Below, one piece after another: positions 1 through 10,698 of a stretch of 64,000 nucleotides of DNA; position 1 is the stretch's first letter, and each line of letters opens with the position of its first letter. Position numbers and translations under genes: made by a program. Source of the stretch: Brachypterus glaber (Eukaryota > Arthropoda > Insecta > Coleoptera > Kateretidae); assembly GCA_958510825.1 (NCBI GenBank), contig OY294052.1, positions 3,245,816 through 3,309,815 on the forward strand, in the 5' to 3' direction. The notes under the pieces are model-generated. The model was not told the DNA's origin. It ran no database searches and saw only the letters and a program-made list of their open reading frames with translations.

Positions 1-60
1 NNNNNNNNNNNNNNNNNNNNNNNNNNNNNNNNNNNNNNNNNNNNNNNNNNNNNNNNNNNN
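1..60. other. Assembly gap (N)
   Basis: Sixty N bases open the window, so whatever lies left of the first repeat cannot be seen. Confidence 0.99.
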
Positions 61-81
61 AATCGTGGTTGTACACGAGAG

Positions 82-782
82 AATAGTATATCCTATAACT
101 AGTATGGATAATATTCCGCGCGAGCGGAAAGTTTGCCATACGAGCCGGTAGGCGAGTATGACGGTCCCGCGAGCGCGGAATGACTATTCCATACGTATGT
201 AGACTATACTTTTTCTTCGACTGCAAATATGAAACACTGTATGGCTTTAAACTGCGGACGAGGTTAAAAACAATGTTTTTTGTGACTCGACATTGTAAAT
301 GCAACAAAACACATATTTTTAAATAAAGCAATTAATGTTATTTAATAATTTTATCAAATCAATACTTAAAAAAGATTTTTATTTAATTTTAGCACATATT
401 TACAAATTATAATGCAAAAATTGAAGGTTATGTCAGATGGTTGTGACAGATATCAGGTTTAATTATTTAACAATATATAGAGCAGTTTTAATTTTTTGAA
501 CTAAAATGATAAAAAACTGGTCTAACATTAAGAAAAACTATAAGTAATTTTAACGCAAAACTTTAAATTGCATTAAATTATTTAATATTTCATGGTAAAA
601 TATATATATATTTTTGCTAATTTTGCTACAGTTTTCTTTACTTTTGTAAACAAGAGATGGCACTACATGTGCTCATTCTAACACTTGATACGGAATATTC
701 ATACCGTATCTAGAGCTAGAATGGATTCATTCTGTGTTTGAAAAGTGTGTGTATTTGCTTACATTCTAAAGCAGTCTTGGAA
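82..782 (+). repeat. Dispersed repeat family A, copy 1
   Basis: A roughly 700-bp unit that recurs near 40.5 kb (inverted) and 58.3 kb (direct). It opens with AATAGTATAT, has a short GC-rich block with CCGCGCGAGCGG and GGTCCCGCGAGCGCGG, then an AT-rich body, and ends near AAAGCAGTC. No terminal inverted repeat is obvious. This unit runs straight into the start of a second one, so it is arranged head to tail. The element class is unknown. Confidence 0.8.
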
Positions 783-1095
783 AATAGTATATTCTATTAC
801 TATAGTATGGAATAGACATACGAGCCACCACAGAAAAATATTGTCTTAAATCAAGAATATGGTGATTTTTATATAACGAAGAGAATATATTCTCCTTTCA
901 AGCATACCATATTCTTATCCTTTCATATTTAAAGCACAATTTTGCTTTAAAGGAGAATATATTCTCTTCGTTATATCTAAATCACACCTTCTTGATTTAA
1001 GACAATATTTTTTTCTGTGCAGGCAAACATGATGGTTACGGGTGCGCGGAATGACTATTCCATACGTGCTATGGACTATACTTCTTTTGCGGGCT
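783..1095 (+). repeat. Family A, partial second unit, split by a foldback
   Basis: The first 46 bases repeat the start of family A. After the 191-bp foldback, the sequence resumes with family A bases (GCGCGGAATGACTATTCC) and fades after about 75 bases. It is therefore a truncated tandem unit that took a later insertion. Confidence 0.65.
829..1019. mobile_element. Foldback MITE, CACAGAAAA termini
   Basis: The two halves are inverted copies of each other. The left arm starts CACAGAAAAATATTGTC, the right arm ends with its complement, and the arms are about 75 bp long. A related arm start (CAATATCTTAAATCAAG) is seen alone near 62190. The flanks show no clear target duplication, so the superfamily is unassigned. 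Confidence 0.7.
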
Positions 1096-1881
1096 CAATT
1101 AAAAAAATTAGTTACACCAAAAAGAAAATTTTTAGACAATAAAAAAATAAGGTCTACCCTAACGCAATATCCATATTTGTGGATTATTATATCCCACTAT
1201 AATAGTTAAAAATACTTCACACTATAATAGGGTTTATATGACAATGGTAATTAAAAAATCTGGGTAACAGTCATAATTATATTCATGCATTAACTTTTTA
1301 AACTAGATATTTAAAAACAGAATAATAGTGTCTCATTAGATCATCGATACCTCAGTTCTAAAAGACAGTCTCTTATAATGTTTGAATAAAGGTTAACCTT
1401 AACATACAGGGGCCCGTAATGTTTCTATCGCAAAAATTTAAAATCTATAAAATTTGAGACATATATATTTTAATTATCCTTTTATACTATTCACAGCGCG
1501 TAGCGCGTCTATCCGTCTGTCCGTCTCTCCGATGTCGCGTTTTTTGGAGGCACGAGAACCCAAAAACGAATAATCTGATCGACTCGCAATTTTTAGGAAA
1601 AATCAAGTTCTGTGAGAGGAAGATCCTTATTGTTTTGAAAGTAATCCTCCCAAAACCATTTTTAATTTTTTTCCAAGAATATTTCTTTTTTCGAAAAAAG
1701 AATTATTTTAAAAAAAAATGTTGAATAATGTATTTTTTTTTATTTTTTTTTGTATTTTTTTTATTTTTTGTTTTTTGAAAAAAGAAGTTCTTCACTTATA
1801 TCCAAAAATTTTATGCACTAGTTGATAAAGTATTTAAATATTTAGATTAAAAAAAAATACATCTTCCACTTTATAATATCT
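1096..1881. other. No gene seen; AT-rich DNA
   Basis: Only short open frames and homopolymer runs. Around 1498-1540 there is a GTCTGTCCGTCTC-type tract. Similar tracts appear near 38710, 48395 and 57645, which suggests decayed repeat sequence. Confidence 0.6.
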
Positions 1882-2000
1882 AAAAGGTCAATATGTCAAT
1901 AGCACGCTGCAGCGTTTTCAAAATATTACATCTGAGTTGACGTGACAACGTTGCTATTGAAAAATTGACATTGGCCCTTTTAGAACCAAGCCATAGAATT
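1882..2000. mobile_element. Short MITE, family C (first of two abutting)
   Basis: The left end reads ATCTAAAAGGTCAATATG and the right end TTGGCCCTTTTAGAACC, which are inverted matches around a small central stem. The right terminus (AACCAAGCCATAGAAT) is the same as that of the element beginning immediately downstream. Confidence 0.55.
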
Positions 2001-2237
2001 ATGTGGCTTGTTTCCTTATTATGAGTTATACAGCCAAACTAATTTTTTTCAGATCTATATGACCTAAAAAAGCCAATTTCAGCGCTTGTGAAATAAATGT
2101 AGACTTTAAGCAACAAGGGCCGACGTGTGTTTTCTATAAATATTTCTGTTAACTGTTAAAACGACCAATATTTGACTTTTTGTGTAACCGTTCAAAATTT
2201 TTGATATTGGCCCTTTTAGAACCAAGCCATAGAATTA
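2001..2237 (-). mobile_element. MITE family C, copy with deleted left terminus
   Basis: It matches the element near 35.2-35.5 kb in inverted orientation over most of its length. The shared termini contain GGTTCTAAAAGGGCC. Compared with that copy, part of one TIR is missing. Confidence 0.6.
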
Positions 2238-2261
2238 ATCTCTAAAAACAGAGTAGTAGTC

Positions 2262-2515
2262 AACGAACTAACAACTCTTCTCTCTAGAATACGCATACCC
2301 TTAATATAAAGTATCGACAACATCTCGGTTTGTTTGTAAACAAATAGTAGGTATATTCAGGCCTGAACAATAACAGTTACCAGTAACTGTTATTGTTTTC
2401 TCTGTTAGAACAAAGCTGTGCGAGTAAGACAGACAAATGTATATGTTGGCTACGTTTTTGTCAGTTTTTACAAATGAAATGCCTATTCTAGAGAGAAGAG
2501 TTATTAGTTCGTTGG
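2262..2515 (+). mobile_element. hAT-like MITE (CAACGAAC family), copy 1
   Basis: A 254-bp palindromic element with TIR AACGAACTAACAACTC and an inner dyad around CAGTTACCAGTAACTG. It is flanked by the direct 8-bp repeat TAGTAGTC (2254-2261 and 2516-2523). An 8-bp duplication fits hAT or P-type transposition. It has no coding capacity; the 85-residue open frame on the minus strand lies mostly inside it. Confidence 0.85.
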
Positions 2516-2523
2516 TAGTAGTC

Positions 2524-3310
2524 GCACTGTCGCCAAGGGTTTTCTTTGTGAGGGACACTAACGTTCCCCGCGTGGCTCAACATTTTAAATGTTAGATCTA
2601 GGTTTATCATCATTTTATTTACAGGTTTCATAAAAAGCCTCGTATAAAGCTTCATATTTGTTTAATTCGTTTTAAAAATATTATTTTAATTGAAATCGGT
2701 AGAATAAATACTAACAAAGAGGTAAAAAATACACCTCTTTTAAACTTTTAACCACAATAAAAGTTTCGATAATTTCGATACTATAGTAGGGTGGCAAAAA
2801 ATTATCGTTCAAAAAATGTTAATTTTGGGAAAATATTGAGGACTTTAGTAGCATTATCAATTTTTTTTACTTTTTCCAAAGAAAGGCTTGCTAACTGTTA
2901 TACCGTAAAAAAAATGTCGATTGCATTTTTTTACGTTTCACTTCGTTTTATAAGTTCTCGAAAGGGATAATTTTTTATTTAACTATAGGGGAAATATTCT
3001 ATTTTCAGGGGCATTTTTGCTTTCCAGGAACTGTGGCTTTGGAAAAGAGGTATTGATATTATGACATACCATTATCATGTTCCCTTGCAGCAAACATGTA
3101 ATGTTATATTCTGAAACATGTTCATATTAACTAGGTATGTTATTGTATAGTTTAAATCAACAAACACATTAAGATGTATTTACTTTATCAGGTATACTGC
3201 ATACAGTAACCAATATCTGGAGAGATATCTAAACATATAGTTAAGTAGGTATATCATAACTACAATTATAGCCAAGGTACATTACTGTTGGTTTAGTCAG
3301 GGCCAGATTT
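2524..3310. other. No gene seen
   Basis: AT-rich intergenic sequence without a supported reading frame, TIR or tandem repeat. Confidence 0.55.
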
Positions 3311-3526
3311 CCCATTACCAGTAGTCGGCGAATTTCCAGTACTCGCATAGGCGTCGCTTCGACTCTAGCGCTGAGGCGATATTTACAATTTTATTTCTTT
3401 TTATCTTGATTTTTTTTAATGATTCCATTTAAACGAGTAAGGTGGGGAAAAAAGTTATCGACAAATAAAAATTAAAAACTTTCGTATTCTTAAAAGATAA
3501 AAATCGATTTTTTTTTCTTTGAAAAA

Positions 3527-3599
<73 letters not shown>

Positions 3600-3655
3600 G
3601 TATGTATAGTTAATATTGTTGTGGGTAAACAGTTAGTCGTCAAATGTTTCAATTT
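3311..3655 (+). repeat. Repeat family B with internal (TA)n, copy 1
   Basis: About 220 bases before the (TA)n tract and 50 bases after it match 33058-33375. The dinucleotide tract (3532-3597) sits at the same place in both copies, directly after AAAAACACCGATATA. The microsatellite is therefore part of the element. Confidence 0.75.
3532..3597. repeat. (TA)n microsatellite
   Basis: About 33 uninterrupted TA units inside family B; the length is likely to vary between individuals. Confidence 0.95.
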
Positions 3656-3787
3656 ATAAAAATTTCCCTCATGATTCGGCAAAATTATTCCGTAAGCCTA
3701 TGTTTTTGTGTTTATTTTCAACGTTGATGAGTCATAACTGAGTTTACGCCAAATATTGCCCATTACACACCAAAACCAGTTAACAAT

Positions 3788-4060
3788 GGGAGGATTGGTG
3801 TAGTGGTCTACCGCGTCTGTACATGATAAGTCTACTAGCCAACAGTGCGAATTCGATTCTCACTGGCGCCGATTTGCCTTTTTCAGTTAATTAATAATTG
3901 AAATTTGGCGAAGGCGCAAGTGAAGCAGACACTCCCTATAAAAACTGCTTCGAAAGTTAGTATAAGCCGGAGGTTCCCTCTACTACTAGCCCACACAAGT
4001 CCTGGACTTAGGGGATGCTTAATTAAGTAGAATAGTACGAGATTAAACAAACATGTAATG
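3788..4060 (+). mobile_element. tRNA-derived SINE, copy 1
   Basis: The head begins GGGAGGATTGGTGTAGTGG. This holds a good pol III A box (TGGTGTAGTGG) and, 50-60 bases on, a B-box-like AATTCGATTCT. After TGGCGCC comes a tRNA-unrelated body that is the same in all four copies (GGGGATGCTTAATTAAG near its 3' end), followed by a short AACAAACATG tail. The head is an SINE promoter and not a working tRNA, because it continues into the conserved body and does not close as an acceptor stem. Confidence 0.88.
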
Positions 4061-5329
4061 TAAATAACTAATGTAAATTAAAAAAAAGAATATTGTTTTG
4101 GTTTGATTTTAGAAGGGAAATTGTCGCGTACAGTTTTGCTATCGCCGTTTTACGTATAATAATCAAGTCGACAGGTGAATAAAAGCGGGTTTACCTAAAA
4201 ATAATTCAGGGAGTTTTAATTTTGGGTTTATTTTATAGGATATAGGGCCGCAAATGAAAAACCAATTTTGGTGAAAATTAAAAAAATATATATCTGGCGT
4301 TAAAAACGTAAAAATTCGGAAAATCTATGCCGGCATTGCTAAGGATCTCAGAAAATAAGACATGTTATATGTCATTTTAAAGGTTTTTTCATGCCTAATA
4401 CAATAGTCATTTTCAATCGAACATTGTTTTACTGGATTTCGAGATAATAGGGCACAACAGAGTAAATTATTTTAAAACCTGAAATTCTACAAAACTTTAA
4501 AAGAAACCGCCAGCTATTTTTGGTTTTTAATTTTCACTTAATATGTTTTAAGAGGCATGGCTTATCGACTAATAAAGAAAAAAATCGGTTTTTAGCAAAA
4601 AGAAAGTAAACCGCCAATAACCTATACTGTAACGTTTAAGGCGGTGCCGCGAATTAGTTATAAGTCTTACAAAAAAATATATGCCACAAAATTTTTAGGA
4701 AATTTGGTCCTCTTTGAATAAATTATTAAACGTTTAAGACATGAGTGATCACAGACGGTGAGATTTTACATTTCTGTAAAAATAAAATTTTAATTTTGCC
4801 TTCTTTTTATCCACGCTATTATTTTTTTATTGTCCAGTCCTATATTTTTGCAATATCAAAGCTCTCATTCAATAAAAATAACCTAAGCTTGTGCATAGTT
4901 TTAAATTGTGTTTGTGGAAACTATTGGATAAAAAATTAATCGATAGGCAATATTTTATTAAAGTCCTTTCAAAAAATAATAGATTTTCATTTATTTTTCG
5001 AATATTGGGATTAGAGTGAATGTAACGATATAGATAAGGATTCTGTTGTTCAGGGCCGTATCCAGTTTCTATCAGAGTAAAGACATATCACATTAGCGAC
5101 ATAAATTGATGTATAATTTGATTTTTTTGTTTTTTTTTTTTAACTCTAGTTGAAAAGTTTTTTTTATATTTTAGTTTTTGCAAAGCTGAACGTCCTTTGC
5201 GAATAAACTTTACACCATGATATCTTTAGAAATCTTTTACATGGATCCATGGAGCTTTAAAATTCGGAACAAAGGTTTTCTTCATAATTACGTTTTTGTA
5301 GTTTTAGTTTGCGTGTTACAATAAGCTTA
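4061..5329. other. No gene seen
   Basis: Low-complexity AT-rich DNA. Short open frames such as 4745-4939 have no recognisable composition or motif. Confidence 0.55.
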
Positions 5330-5435
5330 GGGAACGTTCAAGTATTACGTAACGCAAATTTTGATCATTTTGGACCCCCACCCCCCCCCCTGTAAGGCTA
5401 TTTTCCTATACCATTAACATGGGCGTAACATTCCA
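5330..5435 (+). mobile_element. Harbinger-like MITE, half element
   Basis: The left terminus GGGAACGTTCAAGTATTACG is preceded by TTA and leads into a C-run (5378-5393). It matches the left end of the TWA-flanked family seen at 25.9, 32.4 and 35.1 kb. No right terminus is seen, so it is truncated or decayed. Confidence 0.65.
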
Positions 5436-6198
5436 AACTAATTTTTTTTAGAAATTTCTAAAAATGCTGGTTTCTGTATTCAACAGTATCTAATGATCTA
5501 AAAAACAGCTAAAATTCTTATAATATATTAAAAAATATGCATGTTTTGTGTGTGATTTTGTCAGTTAAGTTCAAGTTACTCACAGGTAAATTCCAAACAC
5601 TTGAAGTGAGGTGCTCGGCTGGCAGAATGAGAGCATTTGAGACACCTTTATACAATGGAGTAAATATTAACTCTTCCTCGTCCATTTTTATTCAAAATAA
5701 CTATAAAAATACACTTAAAACTTAAAAACTTTGTAACTATTATAATGTCACTGTTACCAATATAAATGCATTAAATTCCCCAAATCAGTCATTATTCAAA
5801 ACTAAAGTAAGCAAAATAACATGCGCAAATAGATAAAATAGTGTAAAGAACTCTTTCCATAAGACATTTGACGCACTCGTCCATTGTAAAACTCGCGCTT
5901 CGCGGCTTATTATCCAAAAATGGATGCCCGTGCCAAAATAGTGTCTTATAATATAACTTGTGCTTTAATATACTATTATTAACTGGACGTCAACTTGTTT
6001 AAAGACGGTCCTGCTGTCGCTCCTAAAGTACAATATTGGTAACTCAGGGATAAACAAAAGCAAAGAATGTTTCATTAAATTTTATCTAAAAAACATCCAA
6101 GTGACAATGCTATACACTTTTACGCCGACTTTGTTTTCGACACTTATTCTCTACAGTCTATTCTTGTCTTTATAAACACGTTCTTATAGCTTTTATAT
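5436..6198. other. No gene seen; one small imperfect hairpin
   Basis: At 5859-5950 an imperfect inverted repeat (ATAAGACA ... TGTCTTAT) brackets a GC-richer centre and may be a very short MITE. The open frame at 5537-5725 is not recognised as a protein. Confidence 0.4.
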
Positions 6199-6646
6199 TA
6201 TATGGGTCATTATCAAATATGGTTAAACAAAAATGAAAAATATAACGGCAGTTTTTTGGAATTTTATTGCTTGGAATTTTATTGCAGCATACAGCATTCT
6301 TAGGCCTTTAAATCCTTTAGCAAACCGCAGCATAAATAACTCGCTACCATTCAAAGTCTTCAGACTAGGAGAGGTATGAGTAGTTGTCTACATCTAGCAA
6401 TAGATGGCGCACAAGTCTACATCAATCTAATGACTATATTCCTTTTGCGAATAAAGTCTAAAAACGTTTTCTTAATCAGCGTGCAGAGTTGACTCTTTTT
6501 TATTTACGCTGTCGTTTGCTAAAGGGTTTATATACATATTAGTCTAAGAATCTTTTTTTTTACTACTTCATAAAAGCACTAAAGTTCCAAAAAACTACAT
6601 TTATATTTTTCATTTTTGTTTACCCATATTTGATAATGACATATAT
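6199..6646. mobile_element. Long-TIR MITE carrying an internal insertion
   Basis: The arms pair over more than 120 bp, starting GTCATTATCAAATATGG on the left and ending with its complement on the right. The centre (6344-6495) interrupts the pairing. It is an inverted copy of 7236-7393 and shares the AGATGGCGCACAAGT core with 9664-10013, so it belongs to family J. Confidence 0.7.
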
Positions 6647-6730
6647 GGACATTTTGGGCCTTCTGTATATTTTTCTTCAGCTAAAAAGGTTTAATTTAGG
6701 TTGGTGGACGACCTTTAAGATATTTATGTT

Positions 6731-6986
6731 TATGTTTGTTTTCAACCTCGTACTATTCTACTTAATTAAGCATCCCCTAAGTCCAGGACTTGTGTGGGCT
6801 AGTAGTAGGGGGAACCACCGGCTTTAATTGACTTTCGAACCAATATATCTAGGGAGTACGCCTTCGCCAAATTTCAATAATTAATTAACTGAAAAAGGCA
6901 ATCGGCGCCAGTGAGGTTTGAACTCACAATCATTAGCTCAGTGTCAATGCTATATCCATGCCTTAGACCGCTGAGCTAATTCTCCC
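6731..6986 (-). mobile_element. tRNA-derived SINE, copy 2
   Basis: Read on the minus strand, the head starts GGGAGAATTAGCTCAGCGG, with an A box (TTAGCTCAGCGG) and a B-box relative (AGTTCAAACCT). It is followed by the same body and tail as the copy near 3.8 kb. Confidence 0.85.
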
Positions 6987-7135
6987 AAGTTAGAAAAGCA
7001 TTTTGTGTAAATAATACACGATTTTTGAAACATACAATATTAGTATGTATAGGATATGGTATGGAAGACGCAAATTGTGTTTTTTAAATATCCAACACAT
7101 ATTTTTTAGACAATATTTTTTTCACCTAATTTGTA

Positions 7136-7395
7136 ATATAATTTATTATTCCATCAATCTATTTTCTAATCATCGTACAGAGTGATATTGGTAGACTGAC
7201 AGTTTCGGGCTGCTGGCCCTCTTCAGTACCAAGAGTCAACTCTGCACGCTGATTAAGAAAACGTTTTTAGACTTTACTCGCAAAAGGAATATAGCCATTA
7301 GATTGATGTAGACTTGTGCGCCATCTATTTCTAGATGTAGACAACTACTCATACCTCTCCTAATCTGGAGACTTTGAATGGTAGCAAGTTGAAGA
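7136..7395 (+). mobile_element. Family J element, left half and core
   Basis: It begins at the family J terminus (TTATTATTCCATCAATC) and continues through GGGCTGCTGGCCCTCTTCAG into the core shared with 6344-6495 and 9664-10013. The right TIR is replaced by unrelated sequence at about 7396. Confidence 0.7.
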
Positions 7396-7435
7396 CTTGT
7401 GTGTCTCAAGCACATAGTACCACTAACGGGTGGTT

Positions 7436-7790
7436 AGACGTAAAATTAGTAAGGACAGAAATTTTTAATTTTAAACAAAATTATAAAAATATTAATTTAT
7501 TATTCCATCAATCTATTTCTAATCATCGTACAGAGTGATATTGGTAGACTGACAGTTTCGGGCTGCTGGCCCTCTTCAGTACCATCTATTTTCTAATCAT
7601 CGTACAGAGTGATATTGGTAGACTGACAGTTTCGGGCTGCTGGCCCTCTTCAGTACTGAAGAGGGCCAGCAGCCCGAAACTGTCAGTCTACCAATATCAC
7701 TCTGTACGATGATTAGAAAATAGATTGATGGAATAATAAATTAATATTTTTATAATTTTGTTTAAAATTAAAAATTTCTGTCCTTGTAAT
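7436..7790. mobile_element. Family J palindrome with a duplicated left arm
   Basis: The outer arms (AGGACAGAAATTTTTAATT and its complement) enclose family J termini. The left arm is present twice in tandem and the right arm once. Positions 7584-7725 form a perfect 142-bp palindrome centred on CAGTACTG. This suggests a rearranged pair of termini with the core deleted. Confidence 0.75.
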
Positions 7791-8407
7791 ATAATGTTTA
7801 ATAAAATAAATAAATAAATAAAAATAAATTTATAATTCTTTACCTTTACCTTACTAGCGCGGATAAAAAGTTTCTCCTTACAGGAAATGACCTGACTGAT
7901 TTTTATTAAAAAGAAGTAAGAGAAACTTAAAATTTACCTTGAGTACACTTTGTACAGATAAAATTGGACGCATTGTGCAGAAAATAGTTTTGATCATAAA
8001 TTTATATACTTATTACATAGTCTCGCATAAAATTTCATCTGTATCTTCACATAGGACGGTTATATTTTCTTTTATTTTTAGATTACTCTATGAAAAATAT
8101 GAGTCTGACTAACTGAGATTGCCAACTTGTTCTTTTGAAGACAAGTTTTCTTTACAACATAGATTACCTTATTACGAGAATTTTTCACGAGAAAATTTGA
8201 ACAAGAATGACATTTTAGAATACATAAAATATTCATTTACAAAAATAAATCTTATCAGGGGCCTTATAAGGCCTTATAAGTATCTGAATGTCTAAACTAA
8301 ATTTTTATTTAAATTTTTATACTCTAAGTAGTTTTAAATTTTTTATTCTCTATTTTTAACACAGATTTTATGTTCATGATTGTTTATACATTACTTACTA
8401 ATTACAT
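7791..8407. other. No gene seen; (AAAT)n run at the left
   Basis: A short AAATAAATAAAT tract at about 7805-7830 and a small dyad (CTTATAAGGCCTTATAAG, near 8264-8281) are the only structures seen. Confidence 0.45.
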
Positions 8408-8647
8408 ATACTATTCTACTTAATTAAGCATCCCCTAAGTCCAGGACTTGTGTGGGCTAGTAGTAGAGGGAACCACCGGCTTATACTGACTTTCGAACCA
8501 GTTTCTAGGGAGTGTCCGTTTCACTTATCGCCTTCGACAAATTTCAATTATTAATTAACTGAAAAAGGCAAATCGGCGCCAGTGAGAATCGAACTCACGA
8601 TAGTAGACTTGCTATGCATACGCGCTAGCCACTACGCTATGCCTCCC
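8408..8647 (-). mobile_element. tRNA-derived SINE, copy 3
   Basis: The minus-strand head GGGAGGCATAGCGTAGTGG and B box AGTTCGATTCT make this the copy closest to a pol III consensus. The body matches the other copies, and the 3' end stops at GAATAGTA. Confidence 0.87.
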
Positions 8648-9660
8648 AAATTACTTTATTTGTTTAGCGGGGCAGCTGTCCTCAATGGAAAATTTTGCAC
8701 TAACTAGAAAAATAGTTGTCTTATTTTACCATTTTTCTGGTTTAGGCAACTAGATTTTTTTCCACGTCAGGTATTCCGATTTATCAAAGAACTTTTACCT
8801 CAAGAAGAAACATGAAATCTACCGTATGCTTTGTTTGAAGCGTGAACCAGCTACGGTGAGGGGCTGGTGGGGAGTGACTATTGTTTACACTTAGTACACG
8901 TAAAGAGAGAGAAAGAATGTGTAAACTCACAGTCTAATGTCGTAAAATGACTGACAGGGGTACAGTGTTGCCGATTGGAAACATATACTTTGGATATTTT
9001 ATTGTAAATTTTAAGAAACATTAGTTCTGTATGAGTTTTATATGAACTAGTAGTTTAATTTTAATAGATTTAAATATACTATAATATTAAACATAATTAT
9101 AGTATACCCAATAAAGTTTTTTACATTTTTAATTTAAGTATAATGATTTGAATTCATGATAAGGTGAAAACTACGCAACATCGCTAATAGGTAGCCTGAA
9201 AGTCGACTAGCAACATCTACATTTTACACCACAAAGCTGTATCTCGTTTCTGTTAGTAAATAAACAAACAAAAAGATGACACCTTCATAAAAATTGGTCT
9301 GAAATTACTTCTTGAGTAAAAGTTCTTTCCGATTTGTAGACGATCGTAATAAAAATATATATTAGTTTATATTCCAATATAGCTTTCTCAGTAACGGACA
9401 AAATAACGAGAGAAATAACAAATCATTGCAATATGCTTTTATAGAAGTTTCTTTTTTCCGGATATTCGTTTACTTTATTTTAAAAGCCAAATGTACACAG
9501 AAAGGTTTTTAATAATTGAAATATCAAATTTCTCGAATATGTTTTTTATACAGACTTCTGTTCAGACAGGTATTATGTGTAGCCTAAACCTTCTATTATA
9601 ATAGTTATAATTATTAACACAAAATATAAAGAGTGTAATTTTAAACAAAATTATAAAAAT
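8648..9660. other. No gene seen
   Basis: About 1 kb of AT-rich DNA without a supported open frame or inverted repeat. The last 30 bases (TTTTAAACAAAATTATAAAA) repeat the flank of the family J palindrome at 7450. Confidence 0.5.
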
Positions 9661-9663
9661 ATT

Positions 9664-10013
9664 AATTTATTATTCCATCAATCTATTTTCTAATCATCGT
9701 ACAGAGTGATATTGGTAGACTGACAGTTTCGGTCTGCTGGCCCTCTTTAGTACCAAGAGTCAACTCTGCACGCTGATTAAAAGTCTCCAGACTAGGAGAG
9801 GTATGAGTAGTTGTCTACATCTAGCAATAGATGGCGCACAAGTCTACATCAATCTAATGACTATATTCCTTTTGCGAATAAAGTCTAAAATAGTTTTCTT
9901 AATCAGCGTGCAGAGTTGCTCTTACTACTGAAAAGGGGCAGCAGCCCGAAACTGTCAGTCTACCAATATCACTCTGTACGATGATTAGAAAATAGATTGA
10001 TGGAATAATAAAT
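9664..10013 (+). mobile_element. Family J MITE, full length
   Basis: A 350-bp element whose arms start TTTATTATTCCATCAATC, pair through GACTGACAGTTTCGG, and extend towards AACTCTGCACGCTGATTAA. Its core holds AGATGGCGCACAAGTC. It is the most complete family member and shows that the other family J pieces are rearranged. No coding capacity. Confidence 0.8.
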
Positions 10014-10405
10014 GAAAGATTATGTGTTATTTATTGTTTCAGTGTTTAATAAAATTGCAGCAACTATATTTTAGTGTGGTAAACTTTCATTTAACAAAAC
10101 GATTTATCACTTACAATGCCACTTTGAGAATATTACAACATTCGTCGACCTAACAGTTTTGCATTTCTGTGACAGGTATACATTAAAAATCTTTTGTTTA
10201 TAGAGGCTCATAGTAGGCCATAATTCTTTCTTCCACCTTTCATTTATTTTACCATAAATGGCAGTGTGCTGGTCCCGAAAAAGAAATTAAATGACATGAT
10301 CTAATTTTTTTTTTAATACTATATGTATCTAAAAAAGGATACTGATTATGTTAATTAAAAATAAAACAGTGGATAGTATATTGCGTTTTCTCTCAATATT
10401 TTTCC

Positions 10406-10450
10406 CAAAGAAGAAGAAGAAAAAAGAAGAAGAAGAAGAAGAAGAAGAAG
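10406..10450. repeat. (AAG)n microsatellite
   Basis: An interrupted AAG run on the plus strand with one short A-only break. Confidence 0.9.
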
Positions 10451-10578
10451 TCCTAGATTTATAAATATTACAGTAAAGGTAAAGCATCTTATTTAAAAAA
10501 GCTTATAAACAACAAGTTTTAGTTAGCGGGTCAAAAAAATTGTCGCTTTTAGAATCAATCATGTTTAAAATAGTTATT

Positions 10579-10698
10579 TATATACCAAGGGACTAAACTG
10601 GCTGTTTTAGTCCCGAGTGTTTCCTGAGCGAGCGCAGCGAGCGGGGGAAACAGAAATGCAAGGGACTAAAACAGCCACGTTTAGTCCTGAGGTATATA
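10579..10698. mobile_element. Hairpin MITE, GGGACTAAA arms
   Basis: The left arm TATACCAAGGGACTAAAC pairs with TTTAGTCCTGAGGTATATA. An inner copy of GTTTTAGTCCC makes a second stem around GAGCGAGCGCAGCGAGCG. A weaker inverted match between 10700-10725 and 11148-11180 suggests that it may be one end of a larger element of about 600 bp. Confidence 0.65.

Noticed and set aside
3455..3682. A protein with a long Ile-Tyr repeat
   Set aside because: The repeat is a translated (TA)n microsatellite.
3788..3870. A functional tRNA gene
   Set aside because: The head has A- and B-box motifs, but it continues into a body repeated at three other places and does not close as an acceptor stem; it is a SINE.
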